Of a stretch of 64,000 nucleotides of DNA, positions 16,484 to 25,809 are shown piece after piece. The stretch is from G963664585 sp963664585 (GTDB lineage Bacteria > Bacillota > Clostridia > Oscillospirales > Ruminococcaceae): NCBI GenBank assembly GCA_963664585.2, contig CAXXEO010000025.1:1-64000 (forward strand), written 5' to 3'. Each line of letters starts with the position of its first letter. Within the stretch, counting starts at the first letter, position 1. The position numbers and the translations under genes are program-made. The notes under the pieces were generated by a model. That model worked only from the letters and a program-made list of their open reading frames with translations, was not told where the DNA came from and made no database searches.

Positions 16484-17086
16484 TCAACTCCTGTTAATAT
16501 TTTCTGTTGCGATTTTATTCATCATTTCCACAACGGAGGAAACACCCTCCCCTGTTTGTGCGGAAAACGGGATCATAGTAATATCCCCACCATCGGGGAT
16601 TTCATTTTTAAGAGCCGACAACCGTTCATTCTGCTGGCTTTTTGACAGCTTATCCGCTTTGGTCAGCACCAAAACAAAGCAAAACCCAGAACTCTTCAGA
16701 TAATCGATCATCCTTTGATCGTCCTCAGAAGGTGCATGACGCATATCCAAAAGCTGAAAGATAAGTGCAATATTTCGACCAGAGGAGAAATAGCATTCCA
16801 TCAGCTCACTCCATCTCTGTTTTTCAGACTTTGCCACCTGTGCATAGCCATAGCCTGGTAAATCTGCAAAACGTATCTCGCCGAGCCTGAAAAAATTAAT
16901 GGTTACCGTCTTGCCGGGCTTTGAGCTAACCCTGGCAAGGCTTTTTTGATTAAATACCTTATTGATCATTGAAGATTTACCTACATTTGATCGGCCGGCA
17001 AAGGCGATTTCAGGCATGTTAGATGGGGGCAATTGAGCCGACACACCATAAGAAGATTCAAATTGAACAAGATGCAGATTCAGCAT
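16484..17086 (-). CDS. engB: Ribosome biogenesis GTPase YsxC/EngB
   Basis: EngB is an essential GTPase for 50S assembly. G motifs are in order: G1 GRSNVGKSS, G3 DLPGYGYAQV and G4 LTKADKLS. The ATG at 17086 gives about 200 residues, the normal family length; an upstream in-frame GTG at 17155 would add 23 unusual residues. It lies between the lon terminator and lysA, completing the conserved tig-clpP-clpX-lon-engB order. Confidence 0.93.
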   Translation of the reverse strand: MLNLHLVQFESSYGVSAQLPPSNMPEIAFAGRSNVGKSSMINKVFNQKSLARVSSKPGKTVTINFFRLGEIRFADLPGYGYAQVAKSEKQRWSELMECYFSSGRNIALIFQLLDMRHAPSEDDQRMIDYLKSSGFCFVLVLTKADKLSKSQQNERLSALKNEIPDGGDITMIPFSAQTGEGVSSVVEMMNKIATENINRS

Positions 17087-17188
17087 GGGACACCACTCTT
17101 TCTCGCTCACGCGGCGAACTTCTTCTTTATCAAGGCAGTGAGTGAAAAGCGGCACTTCCTCTAATAGTAATTCACAATTACGGATATT

Positions 17189-17235
17189 TTTTCACTTTGA
17201 CTGACCGTCTTTTGTAAGGTCAGTCAAAGTGAAAA
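17189..17235 (-). terminator. Long perfect hairpin between lon and engB
   Basis: TTTTCACTTTGACTGACC (17189-17206) pairs perfectly over 18 bases with the arm ending GTGAAAA (17218-17235). It lies after the lon stop and before engB, so it should end or reduce lon transcripts. Confidence 0.8.
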
Positions 17236-17266
17236 TGTTAATCTTCATTTGCCGAATTGCTATTGT

Positions 17267-19687
17267 TTACTGTGGAATTACGCTTCCTAACACTGATTTG
17301 TCCCCCGCACTCTCCACTATATGATTACTTATATACTCTAAAAATCCATCCTGCGTGATAAGCGCGGTGCCAAGCACTGTATCTATCTTCGTGGCGGTGA
17401 TAAATTTGATTCCCTCTTTGACTACAGAATCAAGTTCAGCCAGGTCGGGCTCATTATCTTTGGGTATGACCACGGTTTTGACCCCTGCGCGGTAAGCAGC
17501 CATGGTCTTCTCTTTGAGGCCGCCGATTGGAAGCACCCGTCCTCTGAGGGTCATTTCGCCCGTCATGGCCAGATCGCGCTTGACTGGAAATCCTGACAGT
17601 GCAGAGATAACCGCTGTGCAGATGGTGATGCCCGCCGACGGGCCATCTTTGGGAACCGCACCTTCGGGAACATGGATATGTATGTCCTTGGTTTTATAAA
17701 AGTCGGGATCAATGTGGTAGCGGGTGGCGTTGCTTCTGATGAAACTGATGGCTGCCTGGGCAGACTCCTTCATCACATTACCCAGAGATCCGGTCAGCTC
17801 GAGCTTGCCTGTACCATCCAGAACCGCAACCTCTATCTGCATCATCTCACCGCCCACAGAAGTCCACGCAAGCCCGTTGGCAACGCCCACTTCGTCAGAG
17901 GGCAGCAGAGCGTCGATCAGAAAACGTTTTGGACCTAAGAGGTCAGCTATATTAGCCGCATTGATAAGCACCTTGTCAGCTTCTTTGGCCACCAGTCGCT
18001 TCGCCGCCTTACGGCATAATGAGGCGATCTCGCGTTCTAGGTTACGTACACCGGATTCACGGGTATAATAATCTATAAGAGCATACAGAGCATCATCAGT
18101 AATTTTGACAGACCGACTATTTACACCATTCTTTTTTAACTGCTTTCCCAAAAGATGCTGTTTGGCGATGGAGAACTTTTCTTCACGCGTATAACTGGTC
18201 AGTGAGATGATCTCCATACGGTCAAGAAGCGGGGCGGGTATTGTATCGGTGTTGTTGGCAGTGGCTATAAAAAGCACACCGGACAGGTCAAAGGGAATCT
18301 CAATATAATGGTCTCTAAAGGCTACATTCTGTTCTGAGTCCAATACTTCAAGCAGTGCAGAAGACGGATCGCCCCTGAAGTCGTTACCCAGTTTATCTAC
18401 CTCATCGAGAAGCATCAGCGGGTTACAGCTTCCTGCCAGTTTGATCGCATTGATGATCCTGCCAGGCATGGCACCAATATAAGTCTTTCGATGTCCTCTG
18501 ATATCGGATTCATCACGGACACCACCCAAAGAAAGGCGAACATATTTTCTTCCGATTGCCTTTGCTATGGAACGTGCGATTGAGGTCTTGCCGACGCCGG
18601 GAGGGCCCACCAAACAAATAATCTGACCTTTGAGGTCGGGGGTCAGGCTTCGTACGGCGAGAGATTCCAGAATACGATCTTTCACCTTCTGCATGCCATA
18701 GTGATCCTTATCCAGAACCTTTTTAGCCGCTGCAATATCGATTTTGTCCTTGGTTTTGACGTTCCACGGCAGTTCAAGACAACTGTCCAGATATCCCCTG
18801 ATCACTGTAGCCTCATGGGAGCTTCCGGGCATTTTCGTAAGGCGGTCTGCCTCTTTGAGAAGTTTCTCGGCAGCTTCCGTGCTCAGATTCAGTTTCTGGA
18901 TCCGATCAATATAATCGAAAACTTCCTCTTGGACACCGTCACTATCGCCAAGCTCAGTAGAAATAACCTTCAACTGCTCACGAAGGTAGTATTCACGCTG
19001 ATTCTTATCAATTTGTTCTTTTACTTTTTCATAAATGTCATGCTCAAGCCCTAAAATCCCGTTCTCGCTTTCCAGTATGTTAGTGAGGAGCTCAAGACGC
19101 TTAATCGGATTGGACTGTGTAAGCACCTCTTGCTTTTCTTCAACGGACAGAGGGATATTTCCAGCTATGTATTCCACCAGATGCGAAGGGTCCTCCTCGG
19201 ACATCACATTTATTAGAATTTCCCTGGGCATTTTAGGGGAAAGTTGGGTATACTGCTCGAACTGATCTTTTATGGCGCGTATAAGAGCGCTTGCCATATC
19301 CTGATCATCCAATTTTAGTTCTTTGACAGGCAAAGGGCGTACATCCGCCATAAAAAATGGATCATCAGTCACTATTTTGACAGTCTTCGCCCGGTAAAGG
19401 CCCTCGACCATCACCCTAAGTCCTTCAGAATTGGTGCGAATCATTTGCTTGACTTCAGCCACGACACCCACAGTGTACAGTTCTGAGGCATCAGGAGAAT
19501 CGGTGCGCAGATCCTTTTGCGCTACCAAAAATATTCTTCTGTTGCCTGAAAGGACCTCGTTAAGGGCCAATACTGATTTATCACGGCCAATATCAAAATG
19601 AAGCACCATCTTTGGGAAGAGAACAAGTCCTCTAAGCGCCAAAAGCGGCATACGCACGGTGGCTTGAACTGGCTTTTTTTCTCCCAT
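17267..19687 (-). CDS. lon: ATP-dependent protease Lon
   Basis: LonA degrades misfolded and regulatory proteins. Of about 806 residues, the N-terminal LON domain begins VRMPLLALRGLVLFPKM. The AAA+ domain has Walker A GPPGVGKTS at about 361-369 and LMLLDEVDKLG as Walker B. The protease domain has the catalytic Ser in PKDGPSAGIT and the Lys in GGLKEKTMAAYRAG. ATG at 19687 lies six bases from GGAGGTG; ATG at 19690 is possible. It is the normal neighbour of clpX but is separated from it here by an IS30-family element. Confidence 0.96.
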   Translation of the reverse strand: MGEKKPVQATVRMPLLALRGLVLFPKMVLHFDIGRDKSVLALNEVLSGNRRIFLVAQKDLRTDSPDASELYTVGVVAEVKQMIRTNSEGLRVMVEGLYRAKTVKIVTDDPFFMADVRPLPVKELKLDDQDMASALIRAIKDQFEQYTQLSPKMPREILINVMSEEDPSHLVEYIAGNIPLSVEEKQEVLTQSNPIKRLELLTNILESENGILGLEHDIYEKVKEQIDKNQREYYLREQLKVISTELGDSDGVQEEVFDYIDRIQKLNLSTEAAEKLLKEADRLTKMPGSSHEATVIRGYLDSCLELPWNVKTKDKIDIAAAKKVLDKDHYGMQKVKDRILESLAVRSLTPDLKGQIICLVGPPGVGKTSIARSIAKAIGRKYVRLSLGGVRDESDIRGHRKTYIGAMPGRIINAIKLAGSCNPLMLLDEVDKLGNDFRGDPSSALLEVLDSEQNVAFRDHYIEIPFDLSGVLFIATANNTDTIPAPLLDRMEIISLTSYTREEKFSIAKQHLLGKQLKKNGVNSRSVKITDDALYALIDYYTRESGVRNLEREIASLCRKAAKRLVAKEADKVLINAANIADLLGPKRFLIDALLPSDEVGVANGLAWTSVGGEMMQIEVAVLDGTGKLELTGSLGNVMKESAQAAISFIRSNATRYHIDPDFYKTKDIHIHVPEGAVPKDGPSAGITICTAVISALSGFPVKRDLAMTGEMTLRGRVLPIGGLKEKTMAAYRAGVKTVVIPKDNEPDLAELDSVVKEGIKFITATKIDTVLGTALITQDGFLEYISNHIVESAGDKSVLGSVIPQ

Positions 19688-19740
19688 CATAAGCACCTCC
19701 TAATCGTTTATTACTTTGGCGTCTACCAATGTTGTATAGA

Positions 19741-19769
19741 ATTATACAGAATTTTTGATACTATTGCAA
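19741..19769 (-). promoter_or_regulatory. Promoter for lon
   Basis: On the minus strand, TTGCAA (19764-19769) and TATAAT (19741-19746) are 17 bases apart and about 55 bases upstream of lon. This gives lon its own promoter despite the insertion upstream. No heat-shock CIRCE-type repeat is visible. Confidence 0.7.
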
Positions 19770-19974
19770 GTGGTTAAAATTGCCCTTTTGTGAACTGGCG
19801 ATGATATGTCAGTCATTATATCCATTTGGGAGTTATAAGAACGTACATTAGGCTTTTTCAATGCCAACGGCGAAGAAATGAACCCAATAATAAAAGTCTA
19901 TTTGACAAGTGGATTCTATTGCCATATACCAACTAAAGGATACGGCTATCAAAAGCACTTTGATATAGCCAATT

Positions 19975-21027
19975 GCTACATTGTCAAGCCAAATGCGACA
20001 GTTCGAGCAGAAAGAGCTGGGAAGGTGTATTCCAATTAAGACATTTTCGGGGTCTGTTGTTTATAAGCAGAAGAGAAGAAGATAGGTTTTGATGAGAAAC
20101 AGTGGACAGAACAGTACCTTTCGGAAAGAACTCTCTGAGCAAACCGTTACCGTACTCATTGCTTCCTCTCTGATGCGGACAATATGGATCAGCGAAATAA
20201 AGAGTTAAGCCTAGATCTTTCTGGATTACATCATAACAGGCAAATTCACCGCCACGATCTGTTGTTGCTGTTTTGAATGTGCCTTGTGGCAATAAAGTGT
20301 GCAGGTGCTTGATTGCAGCTTCCATGGAAGCTGCCGTTCGATCAGGAATGGGAACGGCTGTATAGAACCTTGTTTTTCGTTCCACAAAGGTGGCCAAGCA
20401 ACCACCGGAACCCCTAGAGGAAACCACCGTATCAAGTTCCCAATGCCCAAATGTTTCTCTGGTATATACCTCTTTGGGTCTCTTGTGGATAGAAGTACCA
20501 CGAGCATAATGCGCAAGATTTTTACAGCTTCTCTTTTTTCCATTACGGCGCAGCACATCTGCGGTGAGTCCGTTCAGTCGTCCGGCATAAAGCCAGTTGT
20601 ATATTGTTTTAAAGCTCAGTTGGCTTGAAGTAACGGTATGTGATATTTGTTCTGGCGACCAGGTCTCTTTCAGCTTTTCTGCCACAGCTGCGCACAACTC
20701 CTCGTTCCATTTCCCTTGAGGTTTGCTGTTGTGCCGTTTCTTCTGGTAATCCAGTTGTGCTTCTTCTGCGTTATACGCTCGGGCACCGTAAAAACGTTTC
20801 AATTCTCTAGCGATACTGCTGTGGTGACATCCCAGACGTGATGCGATTTTCCGGGTCGTATATCCGATTTGACGGAGTTCCTCTATCTTTCCTCGTTCGA
20901 ATGTTGTAAAATGGTGATGGCTCATGGCTGCCTCCTTGTGTGAATGTTGTTGTTGCAAACTCTATTCTACACGTTTTGGCCGCCTTGGGCTATCTTTTTT
21001 CTGTCGCATTTCATTTTACAATGTAGC
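19975..21027 (-). mobile_element. IS30-family insertion sequence, 1053 bp
   Basis: The element has one transposase gene and imperfect 27-bp inverted ends. Both begin GCTACATTGT, differ over six bases, then share AAATGCGACAG. AATT is duplicated at 19971-19974 and 21028-21031. The transposase stop codon lies inside the left inverted repeat. The element appears intact and so may still be active. It lies inside a 104-bp repeat copy between clpX and lon. Confidence 0.93.
19984..20925 (-). CDS. IS30-family transposase
   Basis: The 313-residue protein (from the ATG at 20925) has the IS30 N-terminal helix-turn-helix (FTTFERGKIEELRQIGY, TTRKIASRLGCHHSSIARELKR). The DDE core has Asp in GHWELDTVVS, Asp in TATTDRGGEFA and Glu in RGSNEYGNGLLREFFPKG. 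The last motif is the family signature, with Tyr-Gly where many members have Asn-X-Asn. The frame is complete. Confidence 0.95.
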   Translation of the reverse strand: MSHHHFTTFERGKIEELRQIGYTTRKIASRLGCHHSSIARELKRFYGARAYNAEEAQLDYQKKRHNSKPQGKWNEELCAAVAEKLKETWSPEQISHTVTSSQLSFKTIYNWLYAGRLNGLTADVLRRNGKKRSCKNLAHYARGTSIHKRPKEVYTRETFGHWELDTVVSSRGSGGCLATFVERKTRFYTAVPIPDRTAASMEAAIKHLHTLLPQGTFKTATTDRGGEFACYDVIQKDLGLTLYFADPYCPHQRGSNEYGNGLLREFFPKGTVLSTVSHQNLSSSLLLINNRPRKCLNWNTPSQLFLLELSHLA

Positions 21028-21190
21028 AATTAACTTAAAAACTGGCTATATAAAACGTCATTTTCTTCCCCGCTGAAGGCGGGGGAAGAAATCACAAGCT
21101 TGTTTTCAAGCTAATCAACTATATTTATTAATAATAAGACGGGTGTTGCAAACGCTATAAAACTAAACCCAAAATTAAACGGTAATAATC

Positions 21191-21232
21191 CTGCCTCTGT
21201 TTCCCCACTTCCAGCGGGGGAAACAGAGGCAG
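21191..21232. terminator. 16-bp perfect hairpin downstream of clpX
   Basis: CTGCCTCTGTTTCCCC (21191-21206) pairs with GGGGAAACAGAGGCAG (21217-21232). It is the likely clpX terminator, though the flanking T run is poor. The rest of the gap from 21123 to 21300 contains no gene. Confidence 0.6.
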
Positions 21233-21299
21233 AAATAGAGTGCCATTTTAACTAAGATTTAGTGTCTAAACGCAGCCACACCCATTCGCTCGTTTTTAT

Positions 21300-22616
21300 C
21301 TAAGAAACCGATTCCCGCCGCTGACGTCCGCTTGCACGGCGGGTCGGCGCTATAGAAAACTTTTTAGGCTTTTTTAGGGGATCGCGGATAATTTCAGGTT
21401 TACCTGTTCCCGTGACACAATCTTTGGTAATCAGAACCCGGTCAATGGTATGATCGGAAGGGACCTCATACATCAGGCTTTCCAGAACATCCTCCATGAT
21501 CCCGCGCAATCCTCTGGCGCCCGTCGTGCGTTTGATGGCAAGCTCTGCGATAGCAACCAGCGCCTCATTCTCAAACTCGAGGGTTACGCCGTCCAGTGAG
21601 AAGAGCCGCTGATATTGTCTGATCAGCGAATTTTTAGGCTCCTTCAGGATGCGCACAAGGGTATCACAATCAAGTGAAGTAAGCGATGCGACCACAGGTA
21701 TTCTACCCACGAGCTCGGGGATCATCCCAAAGCGTACCAAGTCCTGGGGAACCAGCTTTTTGATCAGTGCATCCTTGTCCTCGTGACTCTTCTTAACATC
21801 CGAACCGAAGCCCATTGAAGAAGAGGAAACCCTCTTTTCAATAACCTTGTCAATGCCCTCAAAAGCGCCGCCGCAGATAAAGAGAATGTTAGTGGTATCA
21901 ATCTGGATAAACTCCTGCTGGGGGTGCTTGCGTCCACCCTGAGGCGGCACGTTGGATACAGTCCCCTCCAGAATCTTTAAGAGCGCTTGCTGAACCCCTT
22001 CCCCGCTTACATCACGGGTAATCGAGGGGTTTTCGCTTTTGCGGGTAATCTTGTCGATCTCGTCGATATAAATAATCCCACGTTGCGCCTTTTGAATGTC
22101 GTAATCGGCAGCCTGAATCAGGCGCAGAAGAATATTTTCTACATCCTCGCCGACGTATCCGGCCTCGGTAAGGGTGGTAGCATCTGCGATAGCAAAGGGT
22201 ACGCCGATGATCTTGGCAAGAGTTTGGGCAAGCATGGTTTTTCCCACGCCAGTGGGACCCAAAAGCATAATATTGCTTTTGATCAGCTCAACATCTCCGG
22301 GCGTAGAAAAGGAAAAAATCCGCTTATAATGGTTATATACGGCGACAGACAGAGCAATTTTTGCACTTTCCTGACCGATCACATACTCATCCAAAATAGC
22401 CTTGATTTCCATCGGCTTGAGAATATTGATATCAGCGTCCTCTTTAGGAAGCTTTTTCTTGTTGGTGGTGTCTTCGTCCTCGAGGACACGAAGACAAAGC
22501 TCCACACACTCGTTGCAGATGCAGACACCCGGACCCGCGATCATACGGTTCACCTGGTCTTGCATCTTTCCGCAGAAGGAGCACCTCAGCATTCTGCTAT
22601 CGTCGTTTTTTGGCAT
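21300..22616 (-). CDS. clpX: ATP-dependent protease ATP-binding subunit ClpX
   Basis: ClpX unfolds substrates and feeds them to ClpP. The 438-residue protein has the N-terminal zinc domain (C12, C15, C34, C37 in CSFCGKMQ and VCICNEC), Walker A GPTGVGKTM, Walker B IIYIDEIDKI and the ClpP-binding loop region. It follows clpP by 28 bases on the same strand. Downstream, its usual partner lon is displaced by a repeat carrying an insertion sequence. Confidence 0.97.
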   Translation of the reverse strand: MPKNDDSRMLRCSFCGKMQDQVNRMIAGPGVCICNECVELCLRVLEDEDTTNKKKLPKEDADINILKPMEIKAILDEYVIGQESAKIALSVAVYNHYKRIFSFSTPGDVELIKSNIMLLGPTGVGKTMLAQTLAKIIGVPFAIADATTLTEAGYVGEDVENILLRLIQAADYDIQKAQRGIIYIDEIDKITRKSENPSITRDVSGEGVQQALLKILEGTVSNVPPQGGRKHPQQEFIQIDTTNILFICGGAFEGIDKVIEKRVSSSSMGFGSDVKKSHEDKDALIKKLVPQDLVRFGMIPELVGRIPVVASLTSLDCDTLVRILKEPKNSLIRQYQRLFSLDGVTLEFENEALVAIAELAIKRTTGARGLRGIMEDVLESLMYEVPSDHTIDRVLITKDCVTGTGKPEIIRDPLKKPKKFSIAPTRRASGRQRRESVS

Positions 22617-22644
22617 ATCTATCCTCCAAAAGGGTCAAATGAGA

Positions 22645-23226
22645 CTATTTCTTATAAATGATACTGTCTACCAGACCATAATCCTTGGCTTCTTGGGCCG
22701 ACATGAAGTAGTCGCGCTCGGTATCCCGTTCAATCACCTCTAAGGGTTTGCCCGTCTGGTCAGCCAGCATGTGATTCAGTTTATCCTTAATCTTCAGAAT
22801 CCACTCGGCGTGAATCTTGATATCGCTGGCCTGGCCCTTGGCACCGCCCAACGGCTGATGAATCATAATTTCACTATTTGGCAGCGCAAATCGTTTGCCC
22901 TTGGCGCCTGAGGAAAGTAACATGGCGCCCATCGAGGCCGCCAAGCCAACACAGATTGTGGACACATCAGGTTTAACATACTGCATGGTATCATAGATGG
23001 CCATTCCGGCCGTGATCGAGCCGCCCGGAGAATTAATATACAGGTGGATGTCCTTATCCGGATCCTGTCCCTCCAGATAGAGTAGCTGTGCCACAACAAG
23101 AGATGCTGATACGTCATTCACCTCATCGCAGAGCATGATAATTCTGTCGTTGAGAAGACGTGAAAAAATATCATAAGATCTCTCACCACGGCTGGTCTGT
23201 TCGATTACCATTGGAACTAAGCTCAT
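22645..23226 (-). CDS. clpP: ATP-dependent Clp protease proteolytic subunit
   Basis: ClpP is the serine peptidase barrel partner of ClpX. The 193-residue protein has Ser98 in GLAASMGAMLL and His123 in MIHQPLGG, with the Asp in the ERDTERDYFMS region, forming the triad. It starts MSLVPMVIEQTSRGERSYDIF, a typical mature-like ClpP N-terminus. It lies between tig and clpX in the canonical order. Confidence 0.97.
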   Translation of the reverse strand: MSLVPMVIEQTSRGERSYDIFSRLLNDRIIMLCDEVNDVSASLVVAQLLYLEGQDPDKDIHLYINSPGGSITAGMAIYDTMQYVKPDVSTICVGLAASMGAMLLSSGAKGKRFALPNSEIMIHQPLGGAKGQASDIKIHAEWILKIKDKLNHMLADQTGKPLEVIERDTERDYFMSAQEAKDYGLVDSIIYKK

Positions 23227-23266
23227 AAAATGCCTCCTTTATGTTATGTACGGGTATAAGGCAAAA

Positions 23267-24621
23267 TTATTCTTCGACGGTTCCTGTCTTTGCCTTTTTG
23301 GTGGTCTTCTTTTTGACAGGTGTCTCATCCGCAACTTTTTCCTCGCTGGTGGCTATGGCATTCTCACGAACGATGTCCAGAGCTTTGGCTGAGGCCATGT
23401 CCATCCGGATATCCTTTACGGCAATAAACTTCTTGACTTCATCCGCAGCTACCTGATAGAGCCCCGCCAATCTCGTGTATTCTGCCTCGACATCCTCATC
23501 CGTAAAGGTTAGGTTTTCAAGTTGGGCAATCTTTTCCAGGGCAAGGCGTACCTTTACCTGCTGCTCGGCCTGGGGGGCAAAGGATTTGCGGAAGTTTTCC
23601 ATATTATCGCCCGTATACTTCATGAACAGGTTGATGTCCATGCCCTGGGAGCTGAGGCGATACTCAAAATCACGGACAAGTTCGTTGACTCTGGTGTCAT
23701 ACATAGCCTGTGGTATTTCGGCGGTCATGCCGGACACTACAGCGTCCATCAGCTTATTTTCAAAATCAGTCGCTGCGGTTTGTTCGTTCTTCTCTTCCAG
23801 CTTCTTTTTGACATCTGCTTTATATTCTTGCAGCGTATTGAACTCGCTGACATCTTTGGCGAATTCGTCATCAAGTGCGGGCATAAGCTGGGTCTTAAGC
23901 TCATTCAGCATTACCTTAAACACGGCTGACTTACCATTAAGTGTATCAACGCCATAAGTTTCAGGAAAAGTCACATTGACATCAAAGCTTTCGCCAACGC
24001 TGTGGCCGATGATCTGCTCTTCAAAACCGGGTATAAAGGTGCCTGAGCCGATGGTGAGGGATAATTATCACCCTTGCCGCCATCAAAAGCAACACCGTCA
24101 ACATAGCCGTCAAAATCGATTGTAGCTGTGTCACCATTTTCGGCTGCTCTGTTCTCTACGGTTACGGTACTCGCATTGCGTGTGCGGAGCTTTTCAATTT
24201 CAGCGTCAACATCGGCATCTGCTACGGGTGCGACAGTCTTAACAGCTTCAATACCCTTATACTTTGCGAGTTCCACTTCGGGCTTGACTGTGACGATTGC
24301 CTTAAAGGAAAATCCATTGTCAGATACATCCTGCATCTCAATATCAGCCATGTCGACAGGATCAAGTCCTGCTTCATCTACAGCTGCGCTGTAGGCCTTC
24401 GGATAGAGCTCATTAACGGCATCCTCAAAGAACATACCGGTCCCATAAGTTTTTTCTATCAGTGATCTGGGCGCCTTACCCTTGCGGAATCCGGGAAGAG
24501 TCATCTTCGCCGCATTCTTTTTAAAGGCACGATCAACCGCAGCTTTAAAATCATCAGCTCCGACGGAAACCTGTAATTCTACTTTATTTGTGTCAATTTT
24601 GTTTTTGGATATAAGTCCCAT
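23267..24621 (-). CDS. tig: Trigger factor, frameshifted
   Basis: Trigger factor is the ribosome-bound chaperone and prolyl isomerase. The N-terminal ribosome-binding domain has the signature GFRKGKAPRSLIEKTYG. The FKBP-like domain starts in the same frame and breaks at DNYP. It resumes in another frame with NVTFPETYGVDTLNGKSAVFKV and the long helical C-terminal domain ending in a Lys/Thr-rich tail. At 24058-24060 a CCC run on the coding strand needs one more C to read DNYPLTIGSGTFIPGFEEQ. Joined, the protein is about 450 residues, the normal length. A sequencing error is likelier than loss of function. Confidence 0.9.
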
Positions 24622-24659
24622 TGTTATTCCTCCTGCTTATTTAACGATTAAACCATGTT

Positions 24660-24688
24660 ATTATAGCATATGCTCCACAAAAAACCAA
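24660..24688 (-). promoter_or_regulatory. Promoter of the tig-clpP-clpX operon
   Basis: On the minus strand, TTGGTT (24683-24688) and TATAAT (24660-24665) are 17 bases apart, with TGC before the -10 box. It lies about 40 bases upstream of tig, which has a strong AGGAGG site. Confidence 0.65.
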
Positions 24689-24711
24689 TTTATTTTTCAC
24701 ACAGAATCATA

Positions 24712-25401
24712 TTATTGCATCACTAAAATCGGGGTAAAATTCACTCCGTCGGCTGAAACAAGCCGAAAGTTAATACCCAGATATTCCCCCTGAAATGCAT
24801 ATCGGCTCGAATCGCCATGTATATGTCCGTAGTAGCAGCGCTTTACCCCGTACCTATGCATGATATCTATCATATCACCTGACACTTGATCGCCAAATAC
24901 CGGTGGATAATGTAAAAATACAATCGGTTCAAGTCCTGTGATAACACTTGATTTCACAGATGCGTCAAGGCGACCCGCTTCTCTGGCCGTCAGCTTGGCA
25001 TCATGAGGCGCGGTATCCTCAAACATCCATCCGCGCGTTCCGCAAACTGCGATTGATTCCACTGTAGCGCAGTTATTATGGAGTATTTTTAGACTTGTTA
25101 ATCCCTTTGCCTCGAAAAAAGCTTCCATCTTTGCCATACTGGTCCACCAATAGTCGTGATTACCCTTCAGCAAAAGTTTTTTTCCAGGAAGTCGGTGAAT
25201 AAAAGTAAAGTCGGCCTCTGCCTCCTCCAGCGTCATCCCCCATGAAATATCCCCCGGTATTACAACCGTATCTTCAGCTTTAACTGTATTTTTCCAGTTT
25301 TCTTCAATCTTTTTTACATAATTGTTCCAACCGGCAAACTGATCCATTGGTTTATCAGCAGTTAGAGAAAGATGAAGGTCGCTGATTGAAAATAGAGACA
25401 T
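24712..25401 (-). CDS. Metallophosphoesterase (calcineurin-like)
   Basis: The 229-residue protein has the calcineurin-like metal sites in order: SISDLHLS (D, H), IPGDISWG (D), LKGNHDYWW (N, H, D), LHYPP and GHIHGDS (H, H). It resembles the bacterial family COG1768. The ATG at 25401 follows AAAGGATG; earlier in-frame codons add a few odd residues. The substrate is unknown, and the gene is not linked to an obvious pathway. Confidence 0.85.
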   Translation of the reverse strand: MSLFSISDLHLSLTADKPMDQFAGWNNYVKKIEENWKNTVKAEDTVVIPGDISWGMTLEEAEADFTFIHRLPGKKLLLKGNHDYWWTSMAKMEAFFEAKGLTSLKILHNNCATVESIAVCGTRGWMFEDTAPHDAKLTAREAGRLDASVKSSVITGLEPIVFLHYPPVFGDQVSGDMIDIMHRYGVKRCYYGHIHGDSSRYAFQGEYLGINFRLVSADGVNFTPILVMQ

Positions 25402-25565
25402 ATGACATCCTTTCAAAAAGATCCCTATGAATTTTTTAGATAAAAGGTAAGATAATAAATAAAGGGTGTCAGTTATAGATTTATGACTGTTATCCCATCA
25501 TCAATAAAGAAAATAATAAATGAAAATTAAACCAAAAACAAGAGGCTTAAGAAAGGGAAAAAAAC

Positions 25566-25739
25566 ATGCATGAGAATAAGCTTAGCTCATCTGATTATCT
25601 TCGCGGCGTAAAATGTGACGTAACAAACTGCATATATAATGATAAAAGTGAAAAGTGCACAGCCAACCAGATCAAGGTTGGACCGCAGTACGCGACTAGT
25701 AGTGATGATACAGTTTGCGATACTTTTAAACCAAACTAA
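25566..25739 (+). CDS. Small DUF1540-type cysteine protein
   Basis: A 57-residue protein has cysteines in VKCDVTNCIYN, EKCTAN and DTVCDTF, the four-Cys pattern of DUF1540 proteins that are widespread in Clostridia. AAAGGG at 25552-25557 is eight bases from the ATG at 25566. A perfect terminator palindrome lies 43 bases after the stop. Function is unknown; the cysteines suggest metal binding. Confidence 0.75.
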   Translation: MHENKLSSSDYLRGVKCDVTNCIYNDKSEKCTANQIKVGPQYATSSDDTVCDTFKPN

Positions 25740-25781
25740 TCATCCGAAAATAAAATATTCTTAAAAGTTTAAAAATCAGTT

Positions 25782-25809
25782 TAAGCAGGGGGAAATTTCC
25801 CCCTGCTTA
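25782..25809. terminator. Bidirectional terminator, perfect 28-base palindrome
   Basis: TAAGCAGGGGGAAA meets TTTCCCCCTGCTTA with no intervening bases. A-rich and T-rich flanks suit both the DUF1540 gene and the convergent thrC. Confidence 0.85.

Larger units (their letters stand above)
19965..21122 (+). repeat. 104-bp palindromic repeat, copy 5, split by an insertion sequence
   Basis: The left ten bases ATAGCCAATT (19965-19974) and the remainder (AATTAACTTAAAAAC... ending CAACTAT at 21122) rejoin to a full forward copy once the insertion sequence and one AATT are removed. The split point is inside the left terminal repeat. The repeat was therefore there before the insertion sequence arrived. 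Confidence 0.93.

Noticed and set aside
19902..19930. A plus-strand promoter (TTGACA, 17 bases, TATACC) beside the IS30-family element
   Set aside because: The -10 box is poor and no plus-strand gene follows; it points into the antisense of the transposase.
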